From the NCBI GenBank assembly GCA_009667805.1, contig CM019068.1:2463218-2527217 (forward strand): DNA of 64,000 nt. Reading direction: 5' to 3'. Position numbers and translations under genes: made by a program. The notes beneath the pieces were generated by a model that worked only from the letters and a program-made list of their open reading frames with translations, searched no databases and was not told the origin of the DNA. Below are positions 32,304 through 42,280 of this stretch, one piece after another (the stretch's first letter is position 1; each line of letters begins with the position of its first letter). The stretch is from Leptobrachium leishanense (Eukaryota; Chordata; Amphibia; Anura; Megophryidae).

Positions 32304-33434
32304 CCCTTTCGCTGCTGAGGCTTTTCACACCTCTGTGCTGAGGTCATTTTTACCGGTTTTGCTCATCATGTTTAAACGTGTTTTGAAGGCTTATTTTTGT
32401 ATATGACCCAGACATATTATATATCGTTCTTTCCGTCAGACTCGGTAGATTCATAATATGTCATTATTATATGTATACGTTATGTCATGTCTGTATATTA
32501 TAACAAAAAATGCTATAAAATATGTATTTTCAATAATTTACAACGTGTAAAGTGTTTTTTTTTCACATTTTAACATGCGAGCAATTGCGGTTATATTTTG
32601 TATGGGGTGCGCTTGTTAAAAAAATTAGAGATGGGGTCTCGTTACATATTTTTTTGGGGAAAATTACACGATTTTTAACAAACGCACCGCATACAAAAAT
32701 CGTTAGTGCAGCATCATTGTTCACATTATAATTGAAATGGGAACAATATTGCTGCATTAACAAACCAAAAAAAAGAAAAATTTTGTAAAAAAAAAAAAAA
32801 AAAAAATTCACAGTAGTGTTTGGTATCGTTGGAACGGCCATGCTCTGGCCGATCCAACCATACCAAACTTTAACCCCTAGCTGCCACGGATCGGGAGATA
32901 GGGAGTTCCAATGAACTCCCTATCTCCACCGTTGGTGGCAGTTAGGGGTTAACTGCTATGCTATGCACGATGACGCCAGTCCTCAGGGGGAGTTCCCGGA
33001 GGCTTGGCCGACATCCAAGATGTCGGCCAGCTCCGGGAAAGGATCGCGAACCGGCGCTTTTCAGCGCCGATTCGCGATCCAGCTCCCCAGGGGTTAATGC
33101 CAGGCACCATTTGGAAGGGCAAGCTGTGCCCTTCCAAATGGTGCCTGGGTTAACCCCCGCAACGCCGCCGATCGGGAGGGAGAGAGGTCCGAAGGACCTC
33201 CCCCCTCCCTTTCAGGCGCCTCCTCCGCACATGCGGGGTGGGGGCTGGGGGCGCCTGAATTAGGTGTCATCGCGCTGCCGCGGTGACACCTAATTTCAGC
33301 GGCTGCGGTTCTGGATGCCGGGCTGACATTGAGGATGTCAGCCTGCACCGGGGGGGCCAGCGATCGGCCGGAACCCGGCCGAACGCTGACCCCAATGGGA
33401 GGACGTGCTCAGCGCGTCCTCCGCATTGAAGTGG
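32304..33434. mobile_element. piggyBac-like non-autonomous element with TTAA sites
   Basis: 1131 bp flanked by TTAA on both sides (32300-32303 and 33435-33438), with imperfect ends (CCCTTTCGCTGCTGAGG against CCACTTCAATGCGGAGG, 13 of 17). It splits the right terminal repeat of DIRS I; the left repeat at 28160-28195 shows the uninterrupted site with a single TTAA. The interior is a row of hairpins, including one bounded by its own TTAACCCCTAGCTGCCA / inverse (32869-32952), GGATCGCGAA ... TTCGCGATCC (33041-33080), and CCAGGCACCATTTGGAAGGG / inverse (33100-33152). No transposase. Confidence 0.75.
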
Positions 33435-33546
33435 TTAAATTTCAGAAAAGAGAAGCAAATATTTGCCTCCGAGTCATTATTAAAATTCTAACTTTCCGTT
33501 CTGGTAATAGGAAAAGTTAGTAATTGTGGTCTGTTTGTCTCCACAG

Positions 33547-33649
33547 CTGTGTGTATAAATGTGTGTGCCAGCAGCACTCTGAACAGATGTACAGCGACCT
33601 GATGCGCAAGATCGCCTGCCACCTGGAGAGGGTGTCCCAGGACCTACAG
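33547..33649 (+). CDS. CACUL1: CACUL1 internal exon (CDK2-associated cullin domain)
   Basis: 103-bp exon after the acceptor TTTGTCTCCACAG and before the donor CAG/GTAAAC. Apart from one base completing the previous codon, it encodes 34 residues beginning [18 protein letters not shown] and ending LERVSQDLQ, which I recognise as the cullin-like region of CACUL1. That protein associates with CDK2 and promotes cell-cycle progression. The exon ends in phase 0 and joins in frame to the exon at 55692. The coding sequence looks intact and conserved, unlike everything around it. Upstream exons lie outside the window or were not found. A DIRS element ends 20-odd bases before the acceptor tract. Confidence 0.85.
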
Positions 33650-33685
33650 GTAAACTCGGCGGACTCAGCTGCAGCTTTCAGGGGT

Positions 33686-33705
33686 GTGTGTGTGTGTGTG
33701 TGTGT
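33686..33705. repeat. (GT)n microsatellite
   Basis: About ten GT dinucleotides just downstream of the exon. Confidence 0.9.
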
Positions 33706-33709
33706 TCGT

Positions 33710-34197
33710 GCGCGCCAGCTCAGGCACTTGGAATTTATGTCACTAGAAAGGATCATCGTTCGTAGAATTGTCCAGAATGAGCTGCTTTAAGCTGTCCGTC
33801 AGTCTGGATTCAGCAGACAGGCCCCTTGTTGTTTCTCGCGCTATGTAAATGCCCAGGCAGGTGTTGGCGCGTGCCCCCCTGCCGACTCTTTCATGTCAAT
33901 ACATGAAAGGTTACACCCTCGGCAGCAGAAGACAATGTATGGATTATCACAGGACATGCTGAACTACCGGAGCCCCGGAATGTTCTAGAAATCATGCTGC
34001 TGACAGAGGGAAGAGCTGACCCCGCTGCTTTATGGCTAGATTGTTTGATTGCAGTAGTGTTACGAGGGCCCATGGCTTGAGTCAAGGTTGGCCTTTTGTT
34101 CAGGATATTTAGCTCTTTAGGCAGGTTAGCTACTGGCTGCATAGACAAAGACCCCAGCACACAGATACTACACGGATACAAGACAAGATATATAGTA
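33710..34197. other. CACUL1 intron, nothing recognised
   Basis: Non-coding intronic DNA without a clear repeat signature. It may be original host intron. Confidence 0.4.
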
Positions 34198-34202
34198 ATA
34201 AG

Positions 34203-35374
34203 TGTGGCAGATTAGACCTGTATTTCTATCTGCCGGTTCATACATATCTCCTCTCCTCCATATAGAGTTATATTCATATTTGTGTCTGACCATTTGGTAA
34301 GTTTATCCCCGTGTTCACAGCTGAAATGCAATCAGAAGGTTTAGCTTTCTCCCTTGGGGGGAGGATATAACACGTAGCTGTAAAAAGGGAATTTCTTTGT
34401 GCACTAACATAGAGAGTCACACCTTGGTAGCCAGGTCGGCCCTAAGAGAGTTGGACCTTATCTTCAAAGACAGGAAGCACATCCTTGATCTCTAAGGGGG
34501 GTCTGGAGGGAAGAGGGACGCCTTTTAGGCAATTAAAGATTAATTGACAAGCTTAATGAGCACGAGCGAGAATTGCATTCTGGGAATTGTAGGCAAAAGC
34601 CCTGCCAGCTAGGAGGCTGGACGTAGAAAAAAGCCAGCCCTATATATATTCTGGATCAAGCCTGGCTCAGGGCTGATCACTTGGGGTTCCTTCTAAAGAG
34701 GACTGATTTGTCCATGCTCTATCTCCAGATCCCAGGAGGCACCGATGCCAGTTACTGAGTATTCCGTCGTAAGTAAGGCTCTGTGATTAACACCTTTTTC
34801 TTTATATTTTTCTGTGTATTGTATAAGTAATTGATTTATTCTAGTTATGATTTTTTATGTAACTAAGCACTGATTTTTCTATCCTAAATAAAATAAAAAA
34901 ATATTTAAGTTTTGACTCTGGCTGATGAAATTCACGCTAACTAAGAGATTGGGAGTATTGCTATTTGCCTTAAGCTCGGTTATATATAAGAAATTGCGTG
35001 TTGCGGTCGCCAGGAAACGGCAGGGAATTGTAGGAATTGTAATCATTGTCTGAGTCTAGGATAGTGCGGCCGCTAAGCCCTGCGTTTCCTGTTGCGACGC
35101 GCGTAGTGTCCGTGAGGACTGGTGGCAGCGTTACTAATAGAATAAGAAAGTGAGTTCCAGGATTGTGAGAGACATCGTTATTATGCGCTTCAGGAGAAGG
35201 CTTGTGCTGCGTTGCAATCTTGGGATCAGTATATCGCGCCCTACGTGCCTGCTGTGCGAGGTAGTGTGGCCGGGACGGGTAGAGAAGCGCGTGTAATTAT
35301 CTGGGTCTAGGATAGACAGTGCGCGGCTTAACCCGGCGTCTTTGCGCAGCAGCGCGCGTAGTTTGGTCGTGACA
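34203..35374 (+). mobile_element. LTR retrotransposon, internally deleted
   Basis: Flanked by direct ATAAG (34198-34202 and 35375-35379), beginning TGTGGCAG and ending GTGACA. A long 5' LTR (34203 to about 35118) has a TATATATA box at 34641 and AATAAA at 34887. A primer-binding-site-like TGGTGGCAGCG follows at 35120-35130. About 175 bp later, sequence like the last 65-70 bp of the LTR reappears (TCTAGGATAG at 35306 against 35055) and runs to the right duplication. The whole coding interior and most of the 3' LTR have been lost. The family was not identified. Confidence 0.6.
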
Positions 35375-35568
35375 ATAAGAATGGCAGGAGAAAAAGGAGA
35401 ATACAGAAGAACTCTAAAGGGATCCCTAACACTGGGGTAAGATCCTTGAATGGTCTTCTGCCTAAAGAAAACCTAACAAGAAATAACAGAACAGGAAGGA
35501 CAAGACAACCAGCAACAACACACAAGGAGTCCTGAACAGAAATGAGGTCCTTACACTGGCCTCTTGTG

Positions 35569-36216
35569 TGTCAAGATCCTGGCAAAGGGGAATAGGGTAT
35601 AAGCCTGATATGCGGTGACAAACAAGCTGAGCCACGTAACTGAAGTACAAAGGGGGTTTATTGTAATACAGCAATGTGGACAGGGCAGGAATGGAGATGA
35701 CTGAGGATGCAATGCAGGGAGGAACCAGACACGGACACTGAAAGAAAAAAAACACAGACTTACATACAACACGAGACGGGAAACAGAGGGCACTGGAGGT
35801 TTGGAGGCAAAGGGCACAGGAGGCTTGGCAGCAGCTGGTACTGGATGCTTGGCAGCAGCGGGTAATGTACGTATTTCTAAAGTCCATGCAATAGGTCGTG
35901 GCAGGCGGCTAGCAAACGTAGTGAATGTCCATAAGCAAGAGGTCAGTACACAGGGAATCACTATCAGCAGAGGATGGGAGCAGGTCACAGGAGAAAGGCT
36001 ACCAGGAAGTGAGTGTGATAATGCAGCCCTGAATCATGGGAGCTCCACCCTTATAAAAGGAACCACAGGCCTATTATTTGCAGCACCTGAAGTAAACACA
36101 GCCTGAGGGAAAGCAGAAGGTGGCTTAGCAAGAACGATGCTGTATTGGTCCAGTCAGGAGGGTGCAGTACCACCTTTGGCCTTCTTGCCACGGCGGCGAC
36201 GGCGTAAACCATGACA
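35569..36216 (-). mobile_element. Solo LTR, minus orientation
   Basis: 648 bp from TGTCAAG to CATGACA, with flanks TTGTG and CTGTG (four of five match, a likely aged 5-bp duplication). Read on the minus strand it has a TATAAGG promoter block (36060-36050) and AATAAA (35662-35657) in LTR order. Contains short internal duplications such as GGCTTGGCAGCAGC. No coding sequence remains. Confidence 0.5.
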
Positions 36217-36573
36217 CTGTGCTAGGGATATATATATATCTATGTATATATGTTTATTATTGCAGAAGCCACCTGCACATCACAGCAATTTTATGAATTG
36301 CATCCCAGAGCTCCTGTGCCACATTCCCCATATGCAGGAAGGAATTCTGGGTAGGATATGCATATGACCTCTCTCACCTTTATGCATCCTGGGTCTGTTA
36401 TTACACAGAACCCTAAAATCAATGCTATGTCACACCGTGACTTTCTAGCAGAGATAAGGTTTATGCAACTGGTCAAAGCCACTTCTAGGACAGGGGTCCT
36501 GTTGGACCCTCATCAGCAGGAGCTAGGCATGATGACCAGGTGCAGTGGATGCTTAGACCCGTAGGGTAAATCC
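36217..36573. other. Intronic DNA, unassigned
   Basis: Contains a TATATATATATC run and ATGTTTATTATTGCAGAAGC, a phrase that recurs at 46564, suggesting pieces of the same unidentified repeat. The rest is unassigned. Confidence 0.35.
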
Positions 36574-36624
36574 CTAGATTATACACCAAGACACAGAGGC
36601 TTCATATTATGCTCGTTGAAAGCT
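36574..36624 (-). repeat. Displaced piece of DIRS B (start of its ICR)
   Basis: On the minus strand it reads AGCTTTCAACGAGCATAATA, then GAAGCCTCTGTGTCTTGG, the counterpart of the ICR start in copy C (AGCTTTGAACTCGCATAATA). It also mirrors the left end of copy B at 46460-46495. It is separated from the rest of B (which stops at 41152) by the insertion of copy A. Confidence 0.7.
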
Positions 36625-36636
36625 AATTTTATCACA

Positions 36637-36820
36637 GGACTCGGAGGCGAGTATTTGCTTCTCTTTTTCATTTATTATCCTCAGCAGCAAAAATATATTA
36701 ACATATTTGAAGTGAAACAAACAAAAAAACTTCCCCCACAACAGGGGTTAACCCAGGATCCCCACTGTCCTTTTCCCAACGGTCCATGGAGCTCCACCCC
36801 TAGGGTAGCTCCTCTTTTTT
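36637..36820 (+). repeat. Left inverted terminal repeat of DIRS A
   Basis: GACTCGGAGGCGAGTATTTGC, then ATTTATTATCCTCAGCAGCA, CTTCCCCCACAACAGGGG, and CTCCACCCCTAGGGTAGCTC. Inverted match to 40916-41104 over nearly its whole length. Confidence 0.9.
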
Positions 36821-37149
36821 TTTGCTGCTCCTCGGCAGTTAAGAACCTCTGCGCGTCTCTGCTATGTATTTTGTGTTTCGATTGTGATTAAATTGTATTT
36901 TTAGGTGTGTGTGTGTGTGTGTGTATGTGTGTATATATATATATATATATATTTTTTTTTTTATTGCTGTTTATTATTTTTTGTTAACCCTCTGGCGGGA
37001 CGCTGATTCTCCCGGTTTTAGCCACGGAGGTCGACGCTCCCGCCGCACCGGGAGTTGGGACCGCGTGGTCCCGTTTTCCCAACAAGGTTTCCCTAACCCT
37101 TTTCTGTTAACTCTGGTTTAATTTTTACTTTTTTTTTCTGCCCCTTTTT

Positions 37150-38590
37150 GTGCTTTTTTTCCCCATCGATTCTGTTCTCCCGCTCCTGCACGCGGCGGTT
37201 TTTTTTTTTTTTTTTTTTTTTACACAGCTCGCGCAGATTTTTCCAGTCAGAAACGTCTGGTCTTCCTGCTTCAGCGAGAGCCCGCCCTCTAGTGTTCAGT
37301 CAGCGGTACTACACCTCAGATTACCACACTGAAGCCAGGTCTCTAAGGTCCTTAAAACCCCCCTCTCCGCCACCCCGTCGCCCTTCTGGGTCGGAGGACA
37401 GTTCGCTTCCCCCTTCCACACCTTTCCCAAGTTTGGGGGACTCCTCTGGCCGAACCTCATCATAAGAAATCGAGTTCTAGGGCTAAATTTGCAGCGCTGG
37501 AAAGCTCCTTGCGTGTCTCCATTTCTTCATCACTCTCTTTGGCAGTTAATGACCTGCATGCCTCCATGAATCAATCCATGCTGCACGCGGTAACTGATTC
37601 ACTCTGTACCCCAGCCAGAAACCTCCCCCGTGTTTGCCACAGCTTCCCATCCACATTCTTCCCGTGCTCCCTTGTGTCAGGTACAGCATAGAGCGGTATC
37701 CCCTATACGCTCCAATGCCCCGTCTGTCTCCAGACCCTCTGGTTCCCAGACCTTTGCCCTACAAGGTGCTTTTGGAGGGGCTGGCATCCCCGCAACAATG
37801 CCTGAAAAGATGGGCGAGCATAGTACTCGCAAAAGGGCCCCTGATCGCGGGGTGCAAAAAGCGACCAATGAAAAGAGACCCAAGATCAGCGACCGGAGTC
37901 TCATCCCCGTTGGAACCAGCTCAGTGGTAGTAGACCCTGAGTACGGGGAAGATGAGGGGGATGACCCCATTGACTTATATGCACCTGACCTAGATGAGGA
38001 TTTTTTGTGAGACGAGGAGGAACCTCCTATACAAGTGGACAACACTATATATGATCCTGCGGGAAATCCTCTTTTTAACCCCAAGGACCTTTCCCACCCC
38101 AACTCGTCCGCTTGGACCTCTACCTCATATAGAGAGATATGTAGACTCTATTATGCGCTGCGATATAGAAACAATTTTCACGCTCCAATTTAAAGGCTCA
38201 ATGTCCCAGACGCTCAACTGAGTGAAAGACCTGCATTACCCCAGAGGTCAATGAGGCCTTCCAAACGTTTATGGCCAACAAGGGTTGGTCTGGAAAAAGA
38301 GGGATTGATTTTGCTATGGGAACATGCCAGGATAAGATTCTGGACACAACAGGGCCATTAGTCAAGGCCCTAGATGTGGTGGACCAGACCAGAATTTATC
38401 ATACCACGCCAAATTGTTTGGCTTCCTACAAAGGTCCCTATGCGTTCTTGGTAATGCCAATACGGCCCTGGCATCTGAACGGAGGAAAAATATCATCCTT
38501 AAAATGGACCCCCAGCTATCCCACATGGTTACCACTGACCTGGGTGTTGTAGCCCACGGTCAACTCTTTGGAGACAGAAGCTGAACACCT
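37150..38590 (+). pseudogene. DIRS ORF1 (copy A)
   Basis: Pieces of the gag-like ORF1 in several frames: a Ser-rich start (37148-37465), SLSLAVNDLHASMNQSM (37540-37590), KMGEHSTRKRAPDRGVQK, an acidic stretch YGEDEGDDPIDLYAPDLDED (37945-38005), then DLSHPNSSAW and the conserved C-terminal helix region (TCQDKILDTTGPLVKALD, about 38325-38380) and NIILKMDPQLSHMVT-like sequence. Frameshifts and a stop at 38009 break it. Same order as copies I and D. Confidence 0.75.
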
Positions 38591-38865
38591 ATGTAGGTGC
38601 ATTTTTCTTTAAGAGTCTTCCCGGGACAGGTCTCTCTCAGGGCCGGCAAAGGCAGGGGTCACTCTTCCAGCCGTGCAGGTCCTTTTCACTCATCAGGCCC
38701 TTCCTACCAATATCAGTCCTACACTGACACGTCCACCAGCACACAATTTTTCCCATCAAGAGCCAAACCATGGTGTGGTGGCCCGACCCGAGGCAGAGGT
38801 TCTGCTTTCAGGAGACCTTCAGGTGAGAGAATTTAAAGTTATTCCTTTTCATGGGCAGAAAATAG

Positions 38866-40170
38866 GTGGTCGTATCGACTGATGCATGGTTTTTATCCAC
38901 TGTCAAAGGTTTTTTTGATAGATTTTGTCGAGCCTCCGACGCAACGTCAAGTCCCAGCGCAGCTCCATTTTGCGCATGCTCAGTCTCTGCTTCAGGAGGA
39001 GATACGAGATCTGATCCGCAAGGGCGCCGTGGAACCGGCTCATGCTTCTTTGGAAGGCTTTATAAGCACCATGTTCCTAGTGTGTAAAAAGGTGGAGGCA
39101 TGCGTCCATTGTTCAATCTTCGCGACTTGAACAAGTCTGTGAGGTACAGACATTTCAAGATGGAAGACATTCACACTCTTCAACATGTCCTGCTTCAAGA
39201 CGACTGGATGGTCAAATTGGATTTAAAAGACGCCTTCCTTACGGTTCCCATTCATGCTTCTCACGGGGATTTTCTGCAATTTAGGTTGCTCAGGTAAAGT
39301 TTGGCGTTTCACGTGCCTCCCCTTTGGCCTTCCTTTAGCTCCATGGTGCTTCACAAAGTTACTGAAGCCGGTTGTCGCCTCGCTTCGTTCGAGAGGAGTA
39401 TGTCTAGTTATCTATTTGGATGATATTCTCCTGATGTCCTACTCACGAGAGGTTCTTCTGACTCCCCTTCAATGGACTATTACTCTGATTCTAGACCTGG
39501 GTTTCCTCGTCAACGAACAGAAATCCCTTCTGATTCCAACACAACAAATCGAGTTTCTGGGTTATCTTTTGGACTCGCACAACCTGATACTCTTCCTACC
39601 TGTTTCCAAGATGTACGACCTCAGAAAGGCGGTTTCATCTCTTCTCCGTCATTCAACACCTACACTACGGATGTTGGCCAGGGTGATTGGTCTTTTGGTG
39701 GCTGTAAGGTTGGTGATCACTCCAGCGCCGCTTCATTATCCAGCCCTACAACGTCTCAAAGCTCGTTCCCTACAGGATGGTTTCTATCCAGATGGTGTCC
39801 AACGTTTAGGACTTCTGTCTCCACGCCAATATCTGGGTCCAGGCTCCATTCATACCGGGCCTTTCCAACCAGATCGCGGATATGAATTCCAGACATCTGC
39901 TAGACTCGGGAGATTGGCGCATTCTGTCATCGGTTTTCTCTGCTATCCATTCTCTGTGGGGACCCGTGAAATGGGATTTATTCGCGTCCAGGTTGAGTAC
40001 TCAACTTCCTCTCTTCAGTTGGAAACCGGATCCTGAAGCGTTGGCTACGGATGCCTTTCTCCAGAACTGTCTGGGACTCGCCATTATGCTTTTCCTCCAT
40101 TTGCTCTCATCACACGGACGATTTCCCAGGTTCGGAAACAAGAGACGATTGTTATACTCCATTTTGGCCA
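38866..40170 (+). pseudogene. DIRS RT-RNase H-methyltransferase (copy A)
   Basis: Begins near HGFYPLSKVFLI. RT motifs: RPLFNLRDLNKSVRYRHFKM, VKLDLKDAFLTVPIH (39200-39260), then after a one-base shift WRFTCLPFGLPLAPWCFTKL and catalytic IYLDDILLMS (39408-39437), QIEFLGYLLDSHNL, and LARVIGLLVAVRLV. After a shorter spacer the RNase H end (MNSRHLLDSGDW, 39882) and the methyltransferase-like segment (WDLFASRLSTQLPLFSWKPD, 39970-40030) follow. Part of RNase H, including its acidic LELLA and LDNLSAV blocks, is deleted at about 39870. It is non-functional. Confidence 0.85.
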
Positions 40171-40199
40171 GGTCAAACATGGTTCCCATCCCTGCTGTC

Positions 40200-40472
40200 G
40201 TTGGCGATCGACTGCCCTAGAATGTTCCATCTCCGGAACCTCCTACAGGACGTTAACGGCTTTCATCATCCTCTCCTCCTGCAAGACAATCTTCGTCTAC
40301 TAGCTTGGCTGATTTCTGGTTCTCATGACGAATCCAAGACTTTTCGGTCTGATCTAGACAGCAGTGGTTGCAGATCTGCGCAACAGGAACACGTATCGTC
40401 CACGGGTCTTTCGAATACAGATGGGTTCAATGGAGTATGGGATAACACCTGGATTCCTCTCCGACTACTTTG
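40200..40472 (+). pseudogene. Recombinase N-terminal stub (copy A)
   Basis: LAWLISGSHDESKTFRSDL and, in shifted frames, a GTR...YR...W pattern are remnants of the core-binding N-terminus of the recombinase as seen in copies B and C. The sequence then passes directly to the ICR at about 40480, so none of the catalytic residues remain. Confidence 0.6.
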
Positions 40473-40487
40473 ATTTAGCTTTGAATT

Positions 40488-40560
40488 GGCAAATATGAGC
40501 CTCCGAGTCCTGTGATAAAATTGTGGAATTTTCCTAAGGACTCAGAGGCGAGTATTTCCC
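40488..40560. repeat. DIRS A internal complementary region
   Basis: CAAATATGAGCCTCCGAGTC, then CTGTGATAAAATTGTGGAAT, then AAGGACTCAGAGGCGAGTAT. The middle is the fused complement of the two termini of this same element. Confidence 0.9.
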
Positions 40561-40915
40561 GCCCGTATTCTCCCTCCCTTTGATGTACTTCTTGGTTTTG
40601 TGTCATATTAAATGATTTGTGTCTGTTATGCACAAGCGAGGCTTCATTACAGTTTGTTCTTTGTTTTGCATATTCTCAAACTTTATTGGTTTTTGTCTTC
40701 GCCTACTGTGGTTCTTCTGGCGCTAGAAATGTTTTATGTACATAGTTATGGCTCAGGGACTAATCACCTTTTCATGTATTTGCTTTCTTTCAGCATGCTG
40801 ATCCTTTGGTTGCAAGTTGTTCAGATTTCCACGTTTTATTCCTTTGTATCCTCCGTCTCCTCCCCGTTGGGATTTCTAAGAGTACCTGTTGAATGTACTA
40901 GCTCGGTTCATCATG

Positions 40916-41104
40916 AAAAGAGGAGGAGCTACCCTAGGGGTGGAGCTACATGGACCTTTGGGGAAAGGACAGTAGGGATCCTGGGTTAACCCCTGTTATG
41001 GGGGAAGTTTTTTGGTTCGTTTCCCTTCAAATATGTTAATATATTTTTGCTACTGAGGATAATAAATGAAAAAAAGAGAAGGCAAATACTCGCCTCCGAG
41101 TCCT
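40916..41104 (-). repeat. Right inverted terminal repeat of DIRS A
   Basis: Reverse complement of the left repeat with scattered substitutions. The element-specific right tail (to 41151) follows. Confidence 0.9.
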
Positions 41105-41159
41105 TATTATAATTCGAACTTTCCGTCATGAAATAGGAAAATTCCACAATTAATAAGAG

Positions 41160-42280
41160 AATGTGCAAAGTGAATAATGGGTTTGAAATAAAATTCTTTA
41201 AAAGTTGAGTCATTAGACCAAATGGCAGTTTTTAAAAGATCTTCTAATCTACAGCCATTGCTGTAGAGGCTACTGCGCTCCGAGAGGAATGGGCCCCAAA
41301 CACAGAGATATCAATGCCGGCTTCTGCCATAATCCACTTAACCCATCTAGCCAAGGTAGTGGATGACACTGGGTGGTAAGGTTTTGTCATGGTCAAAAAT
41401 AAACGATCAAAAGAGGGAGGATGCTGTGGGGCTGTAACCCTCTCGTATTCCTGTAAACACAGAACTGGACATAAATTTGGTTTCTGGGAAAAAGCAGGAT
41501 AAAAAAGCATGCGAAATGGCAGTTTTTGTACGCCTAGATATGTCAAAAACAACCCCTGACTGGGTAAAAGAACGCCCTGATAGATCCAGAGCACGGACGT
41601 CAGAGACCCTTTTACAAGAAATAAGGCATAAAAGCACCGCCAATTTACCTGACAGTTGCTTATTGATAATTCTGTGTTAGGAGGCCATTAATCCAGAAAT
41701 TCTAACATGTTAACATCCCATGTGAAAGTATAACGTGAACGAGGACGTTCCAAACTAATACCTTTTTAAGTAACCTACAAACCAACCTATGCTGACCCAC
41801 TGGGGTACCATCAATACTGGGATGATAAACTGAGAGCAGACCTGAAATTATTGATAGTACGATAGGCCCTGCCTTCCTCAAACAATGTGGTTAGAAACTG
41901 AAGCATGTCTTCTATAGGATCTGAAAAGGAATCAACTTGTCTGCCCAGACACCAATCGACCCAACAATTCCAATAATAACGGTATCGCTTTCTAGTACCT
42001 GGTGCTGGAGCGTAAGTCGCAAGTAGCTTTTGAAATTCGAGAACAAGCGAGGGATTGCCCGATACATTCCACGCGATGAGACGGAACGAGGGAACGGACA
42101 GAATGTTCTGCAAAGTGTTCTCTGGATCCTGTAGAGGTACAGGGTTCGCTCGCAGGATCCGAGGAACATCTAACTGCGGAAACCATGGTTGTGTCATCCA
42201 CCATGGGGTGATCAGAACCAAGGTTGACTGATTGGATCGCATTGTCTGAATTACCCTGGAGATCAGGAGGAAATTCATAT
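41160..42280 (-). pseudogene. DIRS tyrosine recombinase (copy B)
   Basis: The N-terminal core-binding part is open at 42278-41811 (LATYAPAPGTRKRYRYYWNC, DWCLGRQVDSFSD, LTTLFEEGRAYRTINNFRSA). The catalytic part has CKRVSDVRALDLSGRSF (near 41610) with the first Arg, RRTKTAISHAF, then after a frameshift near 41455 ARWVKWIMAEAGID and GAHSSRSAVAST with the H-x-x-R box. After a second frameshift come the GCRLEDLLKTA and EFYFKPII endings. All catalytic boxes are visible, spread over frames. This is one of the best-preserved recombinases here. Confidence 0.85.

Larger units (their letters stand above)
28115..33524 (+). mobile_element. DIRS copy I, with two later insertions
   Basis: Plus-strand DIRS with a left repeat (28122-28330), ORF1 (28516-29565), a fragment of RNase H (29570-29900), recombinase (29930-31690), ICR (31725-31793) and a right repeat (32165-32303 continuing at 33435-33520). 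The whole RT core is deleted between ORF1 and RNase H. A hAT-like element sits in the recombinase and a piggyBac-like element in the right repeat. The right end lies within roughly 25-45 bp of the splice acceptor of a CACUL1 exon. Confidence 0.85.
36625..41151 (+). mobile_element. DIRS copy A, inserted into DIRS B
   Basis: 4527-bp plus-strand DIRS with both terminal repeats (36637-36820 and 40916-41104), ORF1 (37150-38590), RT-RNase H (38866-40170), a recombinase stub (40200-40472) and ICR (40488-40560). The outer sequences read AATTTTATCACAGG... and ...GGAAAATTCCACAATT. The ICR contains exactly their joined complement (CCTGTGATAAAATTGTGGAA). The recombinase catalytic domain is missing, so it must have moved with help from another copy or lost the domain later. 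Confidence 0.9.

Noticed and set aside
34600..34760. tRNA or other small RNA gene near the TATATATA sequence
   Set aside because: No cloverleaf or internal promoter boxes; the position fits an LTR promoter better.
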